Shown here piece by piece: positions 9,144 through 17,015 of a DNA stretch of 35,196 nucleotides. A model generated the notes under the pieces. It saw only the letters and a list, made by a program, of their open reading frames with translations. It had not been told where the DNA came from and ran no database searches. The stretch spans positions 1-35,196 of the forward strand of contig JAISPG010000010.1 of the NCBI GenBank assembly GCA_031275085.1. The letters are read 5' to 3'. The number at the start of each line of letters is the position of its first letter. The first letter of the stretch is position 1. The position numbers and the translations under genes are program-made. This DNA comes from Bacteroidales bacterium (GTDB lineage Bacteria > Bacteroidota > Bacteroidia > Bacteroidales > ML635J-15).

Positions 9144-9174
9144 CAAATATAATGCCATTCTAATTATTTACAAA
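9144..9174 (-). promoter_or_regulatory. Full Bacteroidota promoter for the DUF5686-ribD unit
   Basis: On the minus strand TTTG (9174-9171), 19 bases, then TATATTTG (9151-9144) fits the TTTG-N19-TAnnTTTG promoter very well. It lies about 130 bp before ATG 9014, leaving a long leader. The leader (9015-9137) shows no clear riboswitch fold; I looked for an FMN-type element because ribD follows and saw none. This is the best-formed promoter in the window. Confidence 0.75.
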
Positions 9175-9243
9175 TTTTATGGGAAATTTTTATTCAAATT
9201 ATAATAAATAATTTTAAAATTTTATGCTTCTATCATAAAAACA

Positions 9244-10260
9244 CTATTCATACATCCCTGTTTTCAGTCTTATCACTTCTTTTTCACTGAGATATCTCCA
9301 TTTTCCCCTGGGAAGGTTTAATTTTGTTAATCCGGCAAAATATACTCTGTCAAGTTTTTTGATATTATAACCGAAATGCTCGAAAATACGCCTTACTATT
9401 CTGTTCCGTCCGGAATGTAATTCTATGCCGATCTCATTCATGGCACCATCAACATAATCAATCTGATCAGCTGCAATAAGTCCGTCTTCAAGTTCAATTC
9501 CCGCAGCAATTTGCTCCATATCTTCAACCTTTAGCGGAGTTTCCAGAACAACATGGTAAATTTTCTTTTTATTGTATTTAGGATGTGTTAGTTTTTTTGT
9601 TAATTCACCGTCATTAGTTAAAAGTAATAATCCTGTCGTATTACGGTCTAACCTCCCTACCGGATAAATTCTTTCGGAACATGCATTTTTAAGAAGGTCC
9701 ATTACTGTTTTTCGTCCCTGGGGATCATCAAGGGTCGTTACATAATCCTTAGGTTTGTTCAATAATATATAAACTTTTTTTTCGGGATTAACTCTTTCTC
9801 CGTTAAACTTCACCTCATCTCCCGGCATAACTTTTACCCCAAGTTCGGTAATAATTTTGCCATTAACACTTACCAATCCTGTAGTTATTAATGTATCAGC
9901 TTCCCTACGTGAACAAATCCCCGCATTTGCCAAATATTTATTTAACCTTGTGCCTTCTGTTTCCTTATACCCTGAATTCTTTTGACGGTTATGATTCATT
10001 TTTAAATTTTCCTGGCGCCCATCGGTAGAATAAGGATCATTCTCAAAAGATTTTATTTTATTTTTTCTTACAGGTTTATCGGAAAACTTCTTTTTATCTG
10101 TTACTTTTGCTTTTTTATAATCAGGAATTTCTGCATATTTTGAAGCCTTATCAAATTTCTTTCCGTAAGTTTTCGTTTTATCTGTTTTTTTATAAGATGG
10201 TTTATCTTTACCGGGTTGCATTTTATGATTCTTACCTGAATTATTATGTTGGGTTTTCAT
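9244..10260 (-). CDS. rluB: RluB-type rRNA pseudouridine synthase with basic N-terminal extension
   Basis: This enzyme isomerises a uridine to pseudouridine, in RluB in helix 80 of 23S rRNA. The 338-aa product has three parts. Residues 1-103 are a Lys/Asn-rich, low-complexity tail, probably disordered and RNA-binding. Residues about 104-157 form an S4 RNA-binding domain (TRLNKYLANAGICSRREAD). The catalytic domain follows with GRLDRNTTGLLLLTND, where Asp205 is the catalytic residue, and RNRIVRRIFEHFGY near the end. RluB, RluE and RluF share these motifs; RluB is the most likely assignment, and such tails are common in Bacteroidota homologues. ATG 10260 lies just downstream of a promoter box. 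Confidence 0.9.
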   Translation of the reverse strand: MKTQHNNSGKNHKMQPGKDKPSYKKTDKTKTYGKKFDKASKYAEIPDYKKAKVTDKKKFSDKPVRKNKIKSFENDPYSTDGRQENLKMNHNRQKNSGYKETEGTRLNKYLANAGICSRREADTLITTGLVSVNGKIITELGVKVMPGDEVKFNGERVNPEKKVYILLNKPKDYVTTLDDPQGRKTVMDLLKNACSERIYPVGRLDRNTTGLLLLTNDGELTKKLTHPKYNKKKIYHVVLETPLKVEDMEQIAAGIELEDGLIAADQIDYVDGAMNEIGIELHSGRNRIVRRIFEHFGYNIKKLDRVYFAGLTKLNLPRGKWRYLSEKEVIRLKTGMYE

Positions 10261-10278
10261 AGTCCTTATTATTTTTCA

Positions 10279-10286
10279 CAAAGATA
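10279..10286 (-). promoter_or_regulatory. -7 promoter box for rluB
   Basis: The minus strand reads TATCTTTG, an exact TAnnTTTG, 18 bp before ATG 10260. A TTTG further upstream (10313-10310) is 23 bases away, slightly beyond the usual spacing. Confidence 0.6.
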
Positions 10287-10445
10287 AAATTTAGTATTGA
10301 AATTAAAATCAAATAATATGTAATTATATAAAACTACTCATAAATCTATAATTAATAACGATATGAAATAATTCAAAAGTATTTTTATTTGTTTATTAAT
10401 TTCAAAAAATTATACAATTAAGAAAAAATGAATATTTACTTTTTC

Positions 10446-10453
10446 TATATTTG
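10446..10453 (+). promoter_or_regulatory. -7 promoter box for the 407-aa lipoprotein
   Basis: TATATTTG matches TAnnTTTG about 50 bp before ATG 10503. It shares the 242-bp divergent gap with the rluB promoter; no other element is evident in that gap. Confidence 0.55.
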
Positions 10454-10502
10454 CAGGTTTAATATTATAATGTATTTTTACATCGAAAAATAAAAAACTA
10501 AA

Positions 10503-11726
10503 ATGATTATGAAAGTCAGAACAAACATAGCTTTAATAATTTTTTCCGGAATATTTCTAAGTTTAATTTTTTCCTGTAATTCAGGAAACGGGAAAAAGGG
10601 GGAAAGTACAAACGTCAATGACACTGTAGTACAGGAAAAAATTGTAAAAATAAATTACCCTAAAGATACTACTCAGGATGAAATTGCAGAACTATTAGCC
10701 GGTTATAGCGCTTCTGTTTTCGAAAATGTATTTACTGACAATATGAACTTCTGGAATGAGTATAAAATGTCAATAGATACCCCCTGGGCACGTATAACAG
10801 AAGAAAGATTGTCAAAAATGGACAATTGGAGTGAAAAAGAAGTATTATCTAAAATTAATGATACGGCTTTATTATTCTATCCATTTTCAGGTCCCGACTT
10901 TTTAAATGCATATCATCTTTTTCCAGGTTCAAATGAATATATATTGGTAGCAATGGAAAAGCTGGGTGTAATTCCCGATCTATTCAACATGGATGAAGAA
11001 AATATAAAAAAATATCTTGATGCTGTTAACTTTGCAATGAGAGATATATACAAAAGAAGTTATTTTATTACAGGTAATATGGATCAGGATCTAAGAAAAC
11101 ATAAAGTTGACGGAGTATTGCCGTTATTATATGTTTTTATTCAAAAAACCGGGCATGAGATTTACGAATTCGGTTATTACAGGCTTGAAAATGATGCAAA
11201 GACTTTTACTAAGATCGAAAAACCTACAAACTCTTTAAATGTACCTGAATGTATCAGATTCAAAGTTTTACAAAAAGGAGACAACAAACTAAAGGATATA
11301 ACCTATTTTTATGCAGATATTTCTGATGATGGATTCATAAAAAATCCAGTATTCTTACAATATCTGAAAAATATACGCACTTGTAATACATTTATAAAAT
11401 CAGCATCATATTTAAGTCATTACGAAACTTTCTCAAACATCAGGAATATTGTTCTGGATAAAGCTGATGCTTTATTGCAAGATGATACTGGTATTCCGTT
11501 CAGATATTTTGAAAAAGACTGGGACTATTATTTATATGGAGTATATGACAAACCTGTAAATGATTTCCCGTCAAAATACTTATTCCAGACAGATCTTGAC
11601 AAAAAATATAAAACCGAAGAAGTAAAACCTCTTGATTTTTCTTTGGGATATCACTGGAGATCAGGAAATCAGAATTGGGTATTATATGTTAAGAAAAAAC
11701 AAACCGAAAATATAACTACCGAATAA
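10503..11726 (+). CDS. Uncharacterised lipoprotein, 407 aa
   Basis: The protein starts with a lipoprotein signal: a hydrophobic run ending FSC, with Cys25 as the probable lipidated residue, then a flexible Ser/Gly/Lys linker. ATG 10509, two codons on, is an equally possible start. The mature part has a recognisable style seen in uncharacterised bacterial lipoproteins: LLFYPFSGPDFLNAYHLFP near residue 120, then EYILVAMEKLGVIP, and later DGFIKNPVFLQYL and FIKSASYLSHYETFSNIRN. No catalytic motif was identified. It is probably anchored in the outer or inner membrane facing the periplasm. It stands alone between a divergent rluB and an aspT-like gene 300 bp downstream. Confidence 0.8.
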   Translation: MIMKVRTNIALIIFSGIFLSLIFSCNSGNGKKGESTNVNDTVVQEKIVKINYPKDTTQDEIAELLAGYSASVFENVFTDNMNFWNEYKMSIDTPWARITEERLSKMDNWSEKEVLSKINDTALLFYPFSGPDFLNAYHLFPGSNEYILVAMEKLGVIPDLFNMDEENIKKYLDAVNFAMRDIYKRSYFITGNMDQDLRKHKVDGVLPLLYVFIQKTGHEIYEFGYYRLENDAKTFTKIEKPTNSLNVPECIRFKVLQKGDNKLKDITYFYADISDDGFIKNPVFLQYLKNIRTCNTFIKSASYLSHYETFSNIRNIVLDKADALLQDDTGIPFRYFEKDWDYYLYGVYDKPVNDFPSKYLFQTDLDKKYKTEEVKPLDFSLGYHWRSGNQNWVLYVKKKQTENITTE

Positions 11727-12027
11727 TATCAGTCTAAACACAAATTCAATTTAAATAAAGTTTGATTTTTTGATATTGTGTTTTGTATTACACTTGTTTA
11801 CTTCAAAATGTCATAATCATACATTTTAATATCAGCTCTGAATTATGATATTAATATAATATAATATGGTATAAACCCTTAATTAATACCCTATTTTCCC
11901 ACTTTTAACCGGACTACCAAATATAATGTTTCTATATTATTATATTTTCTAACATGAAAAAATATATTTAAGAACATTTTATTGTCTTTCTATATGAACT
12001 AATTTAGCGTTCAATAGGATTCATTTT
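11727..12027. other. Intergenic stretch with a weak hairpin
   Basis: This is a 301-bp AT-rich gap. It holds an inverted repeat AAACACAA (11735-11742) / TTGTGTTT (11775-11782) with a 32-bp loop just after the lipoprotein stop, which could be part of a transcription end. Upstream of ATG 12028 there is only an imperfect -7 box, TAATTTAG at 12000-12007. I see no gene in it. Confidence 0.4.
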
Positions 12028-13614
12028 ATGGAATTATTACTTTCCCCATATTTTTCTTTGTTCCTGATAATAATATTAGGATATACTCTCGGAGCAATCA
12101 ACATCCGCGGAATAGGACTTGGGGTATCTGCAGTATTGTTTGTCGCTATGGTTTTCGGTTACTATGGGTTGGTAATTCCTCAGGATTTTAAACAGGTCGG
12201 GTTAGTATTATTTATTTTTACAATCGGATTTCAGGCTGGTCCTTCATTTTTTGAAACATTCAGGAAAGACGGTAAAAAACTTCTGATACTTGCATTTGTA
12301 ATTGTTGTAAGCAGTGCTATTGTTTCAGTAATTTGCGGTTATTCTTTCGGTTTCTCCGGTGAACTTACCGGAGGTTTATTTGCCGGAGCTATAACAAGCA
12401 CTCCGGGATTGGCAGCAATAACTGAGTTATCGCATAGCAATGAGGCAACAATAGGATATGGTCTTTCATATCCTTTCGGAGTTATTGGGGTAGTTATTTT
12501 TATCAAATTTCTTCCCCGTTTATTCAATATGGATATAAAAAAAGCTGAAGAAAATTACAACGAAAACCTTAATATAAAATATCCTAAAGTACTAAGCCGG
12601 AACTTTATTGTCGAAAATGAACATGTATATGGAAAAAGTATTGCAGAACTGGAATTAAGAAAAAAAACAGGTGCTAATATTTCCAGGGTATTACAAAACG
12701 GATGTGCTTCTACCCCACATTCACATACAATACTTGAAAAAGGGGCAATAATAAGGGCAGTAGGGACAGCCGAAGACCTTAGCAAAGTACAGGAACTTTT
12801 AGGTCCTCCTACTGAATTACACATATCATTAGGATCAGATTATAATGTAAAATATATTGTTGTAACAAACAAAAAAGTTCTTAATAAAACTTTATCCAAA
12901 CTCGACCTCCAGAATAAATATAACGTTGTTATTACCAGAATAAAAAGAAGTGGATTGGAATTTTGCGCTTCTCCTGATATAAAAATACAATTTGCAGATA
13001 AATTAAAAGTTGTAGGAACTAAAGAAGATATAGACAAACTTTCGGAGTTAATTGGCGATGAAGCAAATAAAGTTTACGAAGCAAACTATATTCCGGTAGC
13101 ATTAGGTATTGTCCTTGGAATTTTGCTGGGAAAACTAAAACTGGAAATAGGAGAATTTGAACTTTCCTTGGGATTAACCGGTGGTGTTATGACAGTAGCA
13201 ATAATAATGGGTAGGTTAAGAAAGGTCGGACCTGTTGTGTTTTCTGTTACAGGTGCGGCAAACAGCATATTAAGACAAATAGGTTTATTATTATTCTTAG
13301 CATCTGTTGGAGCAGAAGCCGGTTCTAATTTAGTAGAAATTTTAAAAGAAAATGGCCTTAAACTATTTTTTTCCGGAGTGCTGATAACATTAATACCTAT
13401 GATAATTGGAGTTTTTCTGTCAAAATTCTTCCTGAAAATAGATGTTCTACAGTTATTAGGTGGAATTGCCGGCGGAATGACCAGTACTCCCGGACTTGCA
13501 GTAGCAACATCAATGACCAAGGCTAATTCTCCCGGAGTTGCCTATACTACAATATATCCGATTGCTATGATATTAGTAATTTTATGTGTACAGATTATTT
13601 ATATGATCTTATAG
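12028..13614 (+). CDS. AspT/YidE-family transporter with two TrkA-C domains
   Basis: The 528-aa product belongs to the aspartate:alanine exchanger (AAE) family. It has about five N-terminal membrane segments, a cytoplasmic centre, and about five or six C-terminal segments. Each membrane half carries the family signature, GAITSTPGLAAI near residue 120-131 and GGMTSTPGLAVA near 488-499. The central part (about 185-345) holds two TrkA-C (RCK-C) domains, a layout found in YidE, YbjL and AspT. AspT of Tetragenococcus exchanges aspartate for alanine, but most homologues have no known substrate, so I give no symbol. It stands just left of the efflux island and has ordinary low-GC codon use. Confidence 0.9.
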   Translation: MELLLSPYFSLFLIIILGYTLGAINIRGIGLGVSAVLFVAMVFGYYGLVIPQDFKQVGLVLFIFTIGFQAGPSFFETFRKDGKKLLILAFVIVVSSAIVSVICGYSFGFSGELTGGLFAGAITSTPGLAAITELSHSNEATIGYGLSYPFGVIGVVIFIKFLPRLFNMDIKKAEENYNENLNIKYPKVLSRNFIVENEHVYGKSIAELELRKKTGANISRVLQNGCASTPHSHTILEKGAIIRAVGTAEDLSKVQELLGPPTELHISLGSDYNVKYIVVTNKKVLNKTLSKLDLQNKYNVVITRIKRSGLEFCASPDIKIQFADKLKVVGTKEDIDKLSELIGDEANKVYEANYIPVALGIVLGILLGKLKLEIGEFELSLGLTGGVMTVAIIMGRLRKVGPVVFSVTGAANSILRQIGLLLFLASVGAEAGSNLVEILKENGLKLFFSGVLITLIPMIIGVFLSKFFLKIDVLQLLGGIAGGMTSTPGLAVATSMTKANSPGVAYTTIYPIAMILVILCVQIIYMIL

Positions 13615-13692
13615 TAATACTTTTTCAGCATAAATTAAGCTATGAGTTAAGTGCCATTTGGGAAGCGCCATCGCAACTTGAAAAATTTTACA

Positions 13693-14607
13693 TCACCTCC
13701 CATAAAACAACTTCCTATACTCCACCGGCGATTTCCTTGTATTCTTTTTGAAGAACTTACTAAACGAAGCTTGGTCGGAGAAATTTAATTTATCAGCTAT
13801 CTGCTGAATTGTAAGTTGATGATTACGAAGTAAAAGAATCGCTTCCATTAAAATATTGTCGCTGATTACTTTGATAGAGGTTTTTCCTGTGATTTCTTTA
13901 ATTACTCTGGATAAATAAATCGGGCTAATATGCAATTTATCAGCATAAAAAGAAACTTGATGTTCCTTGATTCCGTATTTTAAAAGCAAATCAAAGAATC
14001 GAACTGCTATTTGTTCATAAGTAGTTTGTTGTGCAGCCAAAGTGTTTGTCTGGAATTGCTGCATCATAATATTCCATATTTCAAAAACAAGATTAGCTAA
14101 ACTATTTGTTATCAATCTTTCCTGATAGAAATGTTCCGACCGCAGCATATCGGATTTTAAAGTTTGAATAGTATCTATCAATCTGTCGGCATCATTTTCC
14201 TGTAATTCAATAATCGGATTGACTTTCCCTGAATTAACTATTTCCAAAGGCGGTTTTTCATCTTTGGTTGAGCTTCTGAAAAAATCATGTTCCGCCATAA
14301 TATGCAATCCTTTAAAATCTTCCGATGACGAAACGTTATTGATAATATGCCTGTCAATCAAGGTAAACAAACTATTTTTCTTGACAGTATAGTTTTTATA
14401 ATCAATCGTAATATGAAATTCGCCTTCCATAACAAGAAAAATAGAGAAAGCATTCAGTCTTATGGGTATAAGCATACGATTTTCGTCATTATTTGCCAAA
14501 TGTCCGAGTTCCACAACAATTATTTTATTCTGATAATTATGCACATCGAGGGTATGAATCTCTTCGATAAAATCGGTTAATTCTCTTAATTGCGAACTTG
14601 TTTCCAT
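13693..14607 (-). CDS. AraC-family transcriptional regulator
   Basis: This 304-aa protein has an N-terminal cupin-like sensing domain (about 20-110, including MEGEFHITIDYKNYTV) and a C-terminal AraC double helix-turn-helix (about 205-302). In the latter, VSFYADKLHISPIYLSRVIKEITG is the first helix-turn-helix and TIQQIADKLNFSDQASFSKFFKKNT the second, followed by SPVEYR. The gene is divergent from the efflux operon beginning at 14833, and this arrangement makes it the likely local regulator of the operon. The 225-bp gap contains two palindromes (14691-14718). The ligand is unknown. ATG 14607 is 23 bp from a promoter box. Confidence 0.92.
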   Translation of the reverse strand: METSSQLRELTDFIEEIHTLDVHNYQNKIIVVELGHLANNDENRMLIPIRLNAFSIFLVMEGEFHITIDYKNYTVKKNSLFTLIDRHIINNVSSSEDFKGLHIMAEHDFFRSSTKDEKPPLEIVNSGKVNPIIELQENDADRLIDTIQTLKSDMLRSEHFYQERLITNSLANLVFEIWNIMMQQFQTNTLAAQQTTYEQIAVRFFDLLLKYGIKEHQVSFYADKLHISPIYLSRVIKEITGKTSIKVISDNILMEAILLLRNHQLTIQQIADKLNFSDQASFSKFFKKNTRKSPVEYRKLFYGR

Positions 14608-14630
14608 TTTTGTTTTATTTATTTCGACTG

Positions 14631-14638
14631 CAAAGATA
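14631..14638 (-). promoter_or_regulatory. -7 promoter box for the AraC regulator
   Basis: The minus strand reads TATCTTTG, an exact TAnnTTTG, 23 bp before ATG 14607. No -33 box at ideal spacing is seen. Confidence 0.55.
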
Positions 14639-14690
14639 GCAAAAGCAGTTTAGTGAAACAGAAAAACAGACAAATGTTTTCTTGTATTTC

Positions 14691-14718
14691 ATTGATAAAA
14701 TCAATATATCTATAGATA
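14691..14718. promoter_or_regulatory. Two adjacent palindromes, possible operator
   Basis: ATTGAT-N3-ATCAAT (14691-14705) is followed at once by the perfect 12-bp palindrome TATCTATAGATA (14707-14718), in the gap between the AraC gene and the efflux operon. Flanking them are two similar words, GACAAATGTTTT (14669) and GACAAATTTTGG (14731), 62 bp apart, which could be direct-repeat AraC sites. Which of these, if any, is bound is unknown. Confidence 0.35.
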
Positions 14719-14832
14719 AAGTAAAAAATGGACAAATTTTGGTTGAATTAAGACATGCCCAATTTGAGGATTTTGTAGGATTTTTGTAGTCGCAAATTAA
14801 CAATCATATTTTCAAATAAATAGAGTAAAAGA

Positions 14833-15945
14833 ATGAATAAAAAAACAGTCATCAATGCCATAATAATTTTATTAATAGGCTTAATTTCAAGTTCATGCAA
14901 AGAGAAAACTTCTCCGCAAAATATGGAGAACGATTACAAATTACTGGAAGTCAGTTTAAGTAATCAAACGCTTTCCACCCACTATTCGGCATCTATCAAA
15001 GGGCGGCAGGACATTGAAATTCGTCCGCAAGTTTCCGGTTTGATTACGGAAATCTTAGTTACGGAAGGCGAAACGGTTCGCAAAGGACAGACCTTATTTA
15101 TCTTAGAGCAAGTTGCTTACAAGGCAGCATTGGAAACGGCAAAAGCCAATGTCGAAGCCGCAAAAGCGAAAGTTGAAACCGAGAAACTGACCGTCGCCGC
15201 CAAAGCAGAACTCTACGCCGAAGAAGTCATTTCATTATATGATTTGCAGACTTCGCGAAATTCGCTCAAAACTGCGGAGGCACAACTCGCGCAGGCGCAA
15301 GCACAAGAGATCAACGCACATAATGACTTGTCTTATACTGTAATCAAAAGTCCGAGTGATGGTGTTGTCGGCACATTAACTCATCGTGTAGGAACTTTGG
15401 TAAATTCCTCTATTACAACTCCATTAACCGTTATTTCCGACAATTCGGATATGTATGTTTATTTCTCCATGACTGAAAATCATATACTTTCGCTTACTCG
15501 TCAATACGGTTCATTAAATAAAGCCATCGCCGCCATGCCGGAAGTAGAACTGAAACTAAGTGATGGAAATGTTTACGAAAAGAAAGGTCGCATTGAAACC
15601 ATCAGCGGTATTATCGACAAGACCACAGGAGCAGTCAGCGTGCGAGCGGCATTTCCAAATGAAAATGGAATTTTGTTAAGTGGTGGCGCAGGCAATGTTG
15701 TTTTTCCTTATGAAATGGAAAATGTTATCGTCATTCCGCAAGCCGCTACTTATGAATTGCAAGATAAAATATTCGTCTATAAAGTTGTAAATGGCATAGC
15801 AGAATCTACGGAGATACAAGTATTTCAAATAAATGATGGCACAACTTACATTGTAGAATCAGGACTTTCTATTGGCGATATTATTGTTGCGGAAGGCGCA
15901 GGATTATTAAGAAACGGAATAGTAATAACATCGGGAAATGAATAG
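14833..15945 (+). CDS. RND efflux membrane-fusion lipoprotein (AcrA-like)
   Basis: This is the periplasmic adaptor that links an RND pump to an outer-membrane channel. The 370-aa product has a lipoprotein signal ending ISSSC (Cys22). A lipoyl/barrel-sandwich half follows (IEIRPQVSGLITEILVTEGE, about 55-75), then a long alpha-hairpin rich in Ala, Glu and Gln (about 92-165). The second lipoyl half is VIKSPSDGVVGTL, then beta-barrel and membrane-proximal domains ending in a Gly-rich GDIIVAEGAGLL. It is the first gene of the efflux operon. Its stop TAG overlaps the perfect ribosome site AGGAGG (15944-15949) of the permease gene. Codons are richer in GCG/GCC than those of neighbouring core genes. 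Confidence 0.94.
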   Translation: MNKKTVINAIIILLIGLISSSCKEKTSPQNMENDYKLLEVSLSNQTLSTHYSASIKGRQDIEIRPQVSGLITEILVTEGETVRKGQTLFILEQVAYKAALETAKANVEAAKAKVETEKLTVAAKAELYAEEVISLYDLQTSRNSLKTAEAQLAQAQAQEINAHNDLSYTVIKSPSDGVVGTLTHRVGTLVNSSITTPLTVISDNSDMYVYFSMTENHILSLTRQYGSLNKAIAAMPEVELKLSDGNVYEKKGRIETISGIIDKTTGAVSVRAAFPNENGILLSGGAGNVVFPYEMENVIVIPQAATYELQDKIFVYKVVNGIAESTEIQVFQINDGTTYIVESGLSIGDIIVAEGAGLLRNGIVITSGNE

Positions 15946-15950
15946 GAGGT
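15944..15950 (+). promoter_or_regulatory. Strong Shine-Dalgarno site before the RND permease
   Basis: AGGAGGT lies six bases before ATG 15957 and overlaps the stop codon of the adaptor gene. Such strong sites are unusual in Bacteroidota and are not seen before other genes of the window, which supports a foreign origin of the operon and fixes the permease start. Confidence 0.75.
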
Positions 15951-15956
15951 AACAGT

Positions 15957-17015
15957 ATGACAATAAAAACATTCATAGATCGTCCGATCCTTTCCGCAGT
16001 AATTTCCATCATAATTGTAATAATCGGGATTATTGGTTTAACTTCTCTTCCCATCGAGCAATATCCTTCCATCGCAACGCCAACGGTAATGGTTTCGGCA
16101 GCTTATACCGGAGCCGATGCCCAAACGGTGCAAAATAGCGTTATCATTCCGTTGGAAGAAGCGATTAACGGCGTTGAAAATATGATTTACATGACTTCAA
16201 GCTCCAGCAATAACGGCTCGGCTTCGATTTCGGTATATTTTGAACAGGGAACCGACCCCGACATGGCGGCAATCAACGTGCAAAACCGCGTTTCACAGGC
16301 GAGCGGACAACTTCCGGCAGATGTTACCAAAGGCGGCGTAACTGTCAGCAAGATGCAAAACAGTCAGGTAATTATTTTCAATATTTACAGCAGCGATGAC
16401 CGTTTCGATGAGTTGTTCCTTTCCAATTACATGAATATTAATATTGTACCGCAAATTCTTCGTATAGATGGCGTGGGCGGTGTCGATGTACTCGGCTCGG
16501 ATTATGCCATTCGCATTTGGTTGAATCCGGCATTGATGGCGCAGTACGAACTTGTTCCGCAGGATATTGCCAACGTTCTGAGCGAACAAAATATAGAATC
16601 TCCAACAGGAAATTTCGGCGAAAACTCCGGTAATATGTTTCAATATTCGATGAAATATCGCGGTCGTTTTGAAACGCCTGAGGAGTTTGGCGAATTAGTT
16701 ATTCGTTCGCTTCCCGATGGCGAAGTGTTAAAGCTGAAAGATGTTGCCGATATTGAATTGGGCGCACAAAGTTACACCATGACCGGTACGGCAAACGGAC
16801 ATCCGGGTTGCGTGTGCATGGTTTCTCAAACCGCCAATTCCAATGCTCGCGATATTGCCATACAAGTTGAAAAATTGTTGGAAGACCTTGAAAGCAATTT
16901 ACCGTCCGGAGTAAAAATCGGGATTGTACAAAATGTGCGGGATTTTCTCGACGCTTCCATCAAAAATGTGCTTATGACATTGTTTGAAGCGATGTTATTG
17001 TGGTTATCCTCGTAG
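15957..17015 (+). CDS. RND efflux permease, N-terminal part (frameshifted)
   Basis: This frame encodes the first third of an AcrB/HAE1-type proton-driven drug pump. TM1 starts at MTIKTFIDRPILSAVISII. The first periplasmic half holds YPSIATPTVMVSAAYTGADAQTVQ and the porter and docking motifs down to ASIKNVLMTLFEAM. After residue 346 the frame reads LLWLSS and stops. Homologues continue here with TM2, in the pattern VLVxxVxYLFLQNxR, and this is present in the next frame from 16994. A single missing base at about 16992-16996 explains the break. If restored, the protein would be 1044 aa, the normal AcrB length. Either the gene is disrupted or the assembly has a one-base error. Confidence 0.9.
   Translation: MTIKTFIDRPILSAVISIIIVIIGIIGLTSLPIEQYPSIATPTVMVSAAYTGADAQTVQNSVIIPLEEAINGVENMIYMTSSSSNNGSASISVYFEQGTDPDMAAINVQNRVSQASGQLPADVTKGGVTVSKMQNSQVIIFNIYSSDDRFDELFLSNYMNINIVPQILRIDGVGGVDVLGSDYAIRIWLNPALMAQYELVPQDIANVLSEQNIESPTGNFGENSGNMFQYSMKYRGRFETPEEFGELVIRSLPDGEVLKLKDVADIELGAQSYTMTGTANGHPGCVCMVSQTANSNARDIAIQVEKLLEDLESNLPSGVKIGIVQNVRDFLDASIKNVLMTLFEAMLLWLSS

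Noticed and set aside
13646..13655. GTTAAGTGCC as a left cassette boundary that would make the whole efflux operon a cassette
   Set aside because: It partly matches the complement of the upstream attC-like left box (GGCATTAAC), and AAGCT precedes it. However, no complementary left arm with AACAA lies before it and the spacing to GTT differs, so the match is probably chance.
16985..17000. Programmed -1 ribosomal frameshifting in the RND permease gene
   Set aside because: The overlap region has no X-XXY-YYZ slippery heptamer and no clear downstream stem, and this gene family is not known to use frameshifting. A deletion or sequencing error is simpler.
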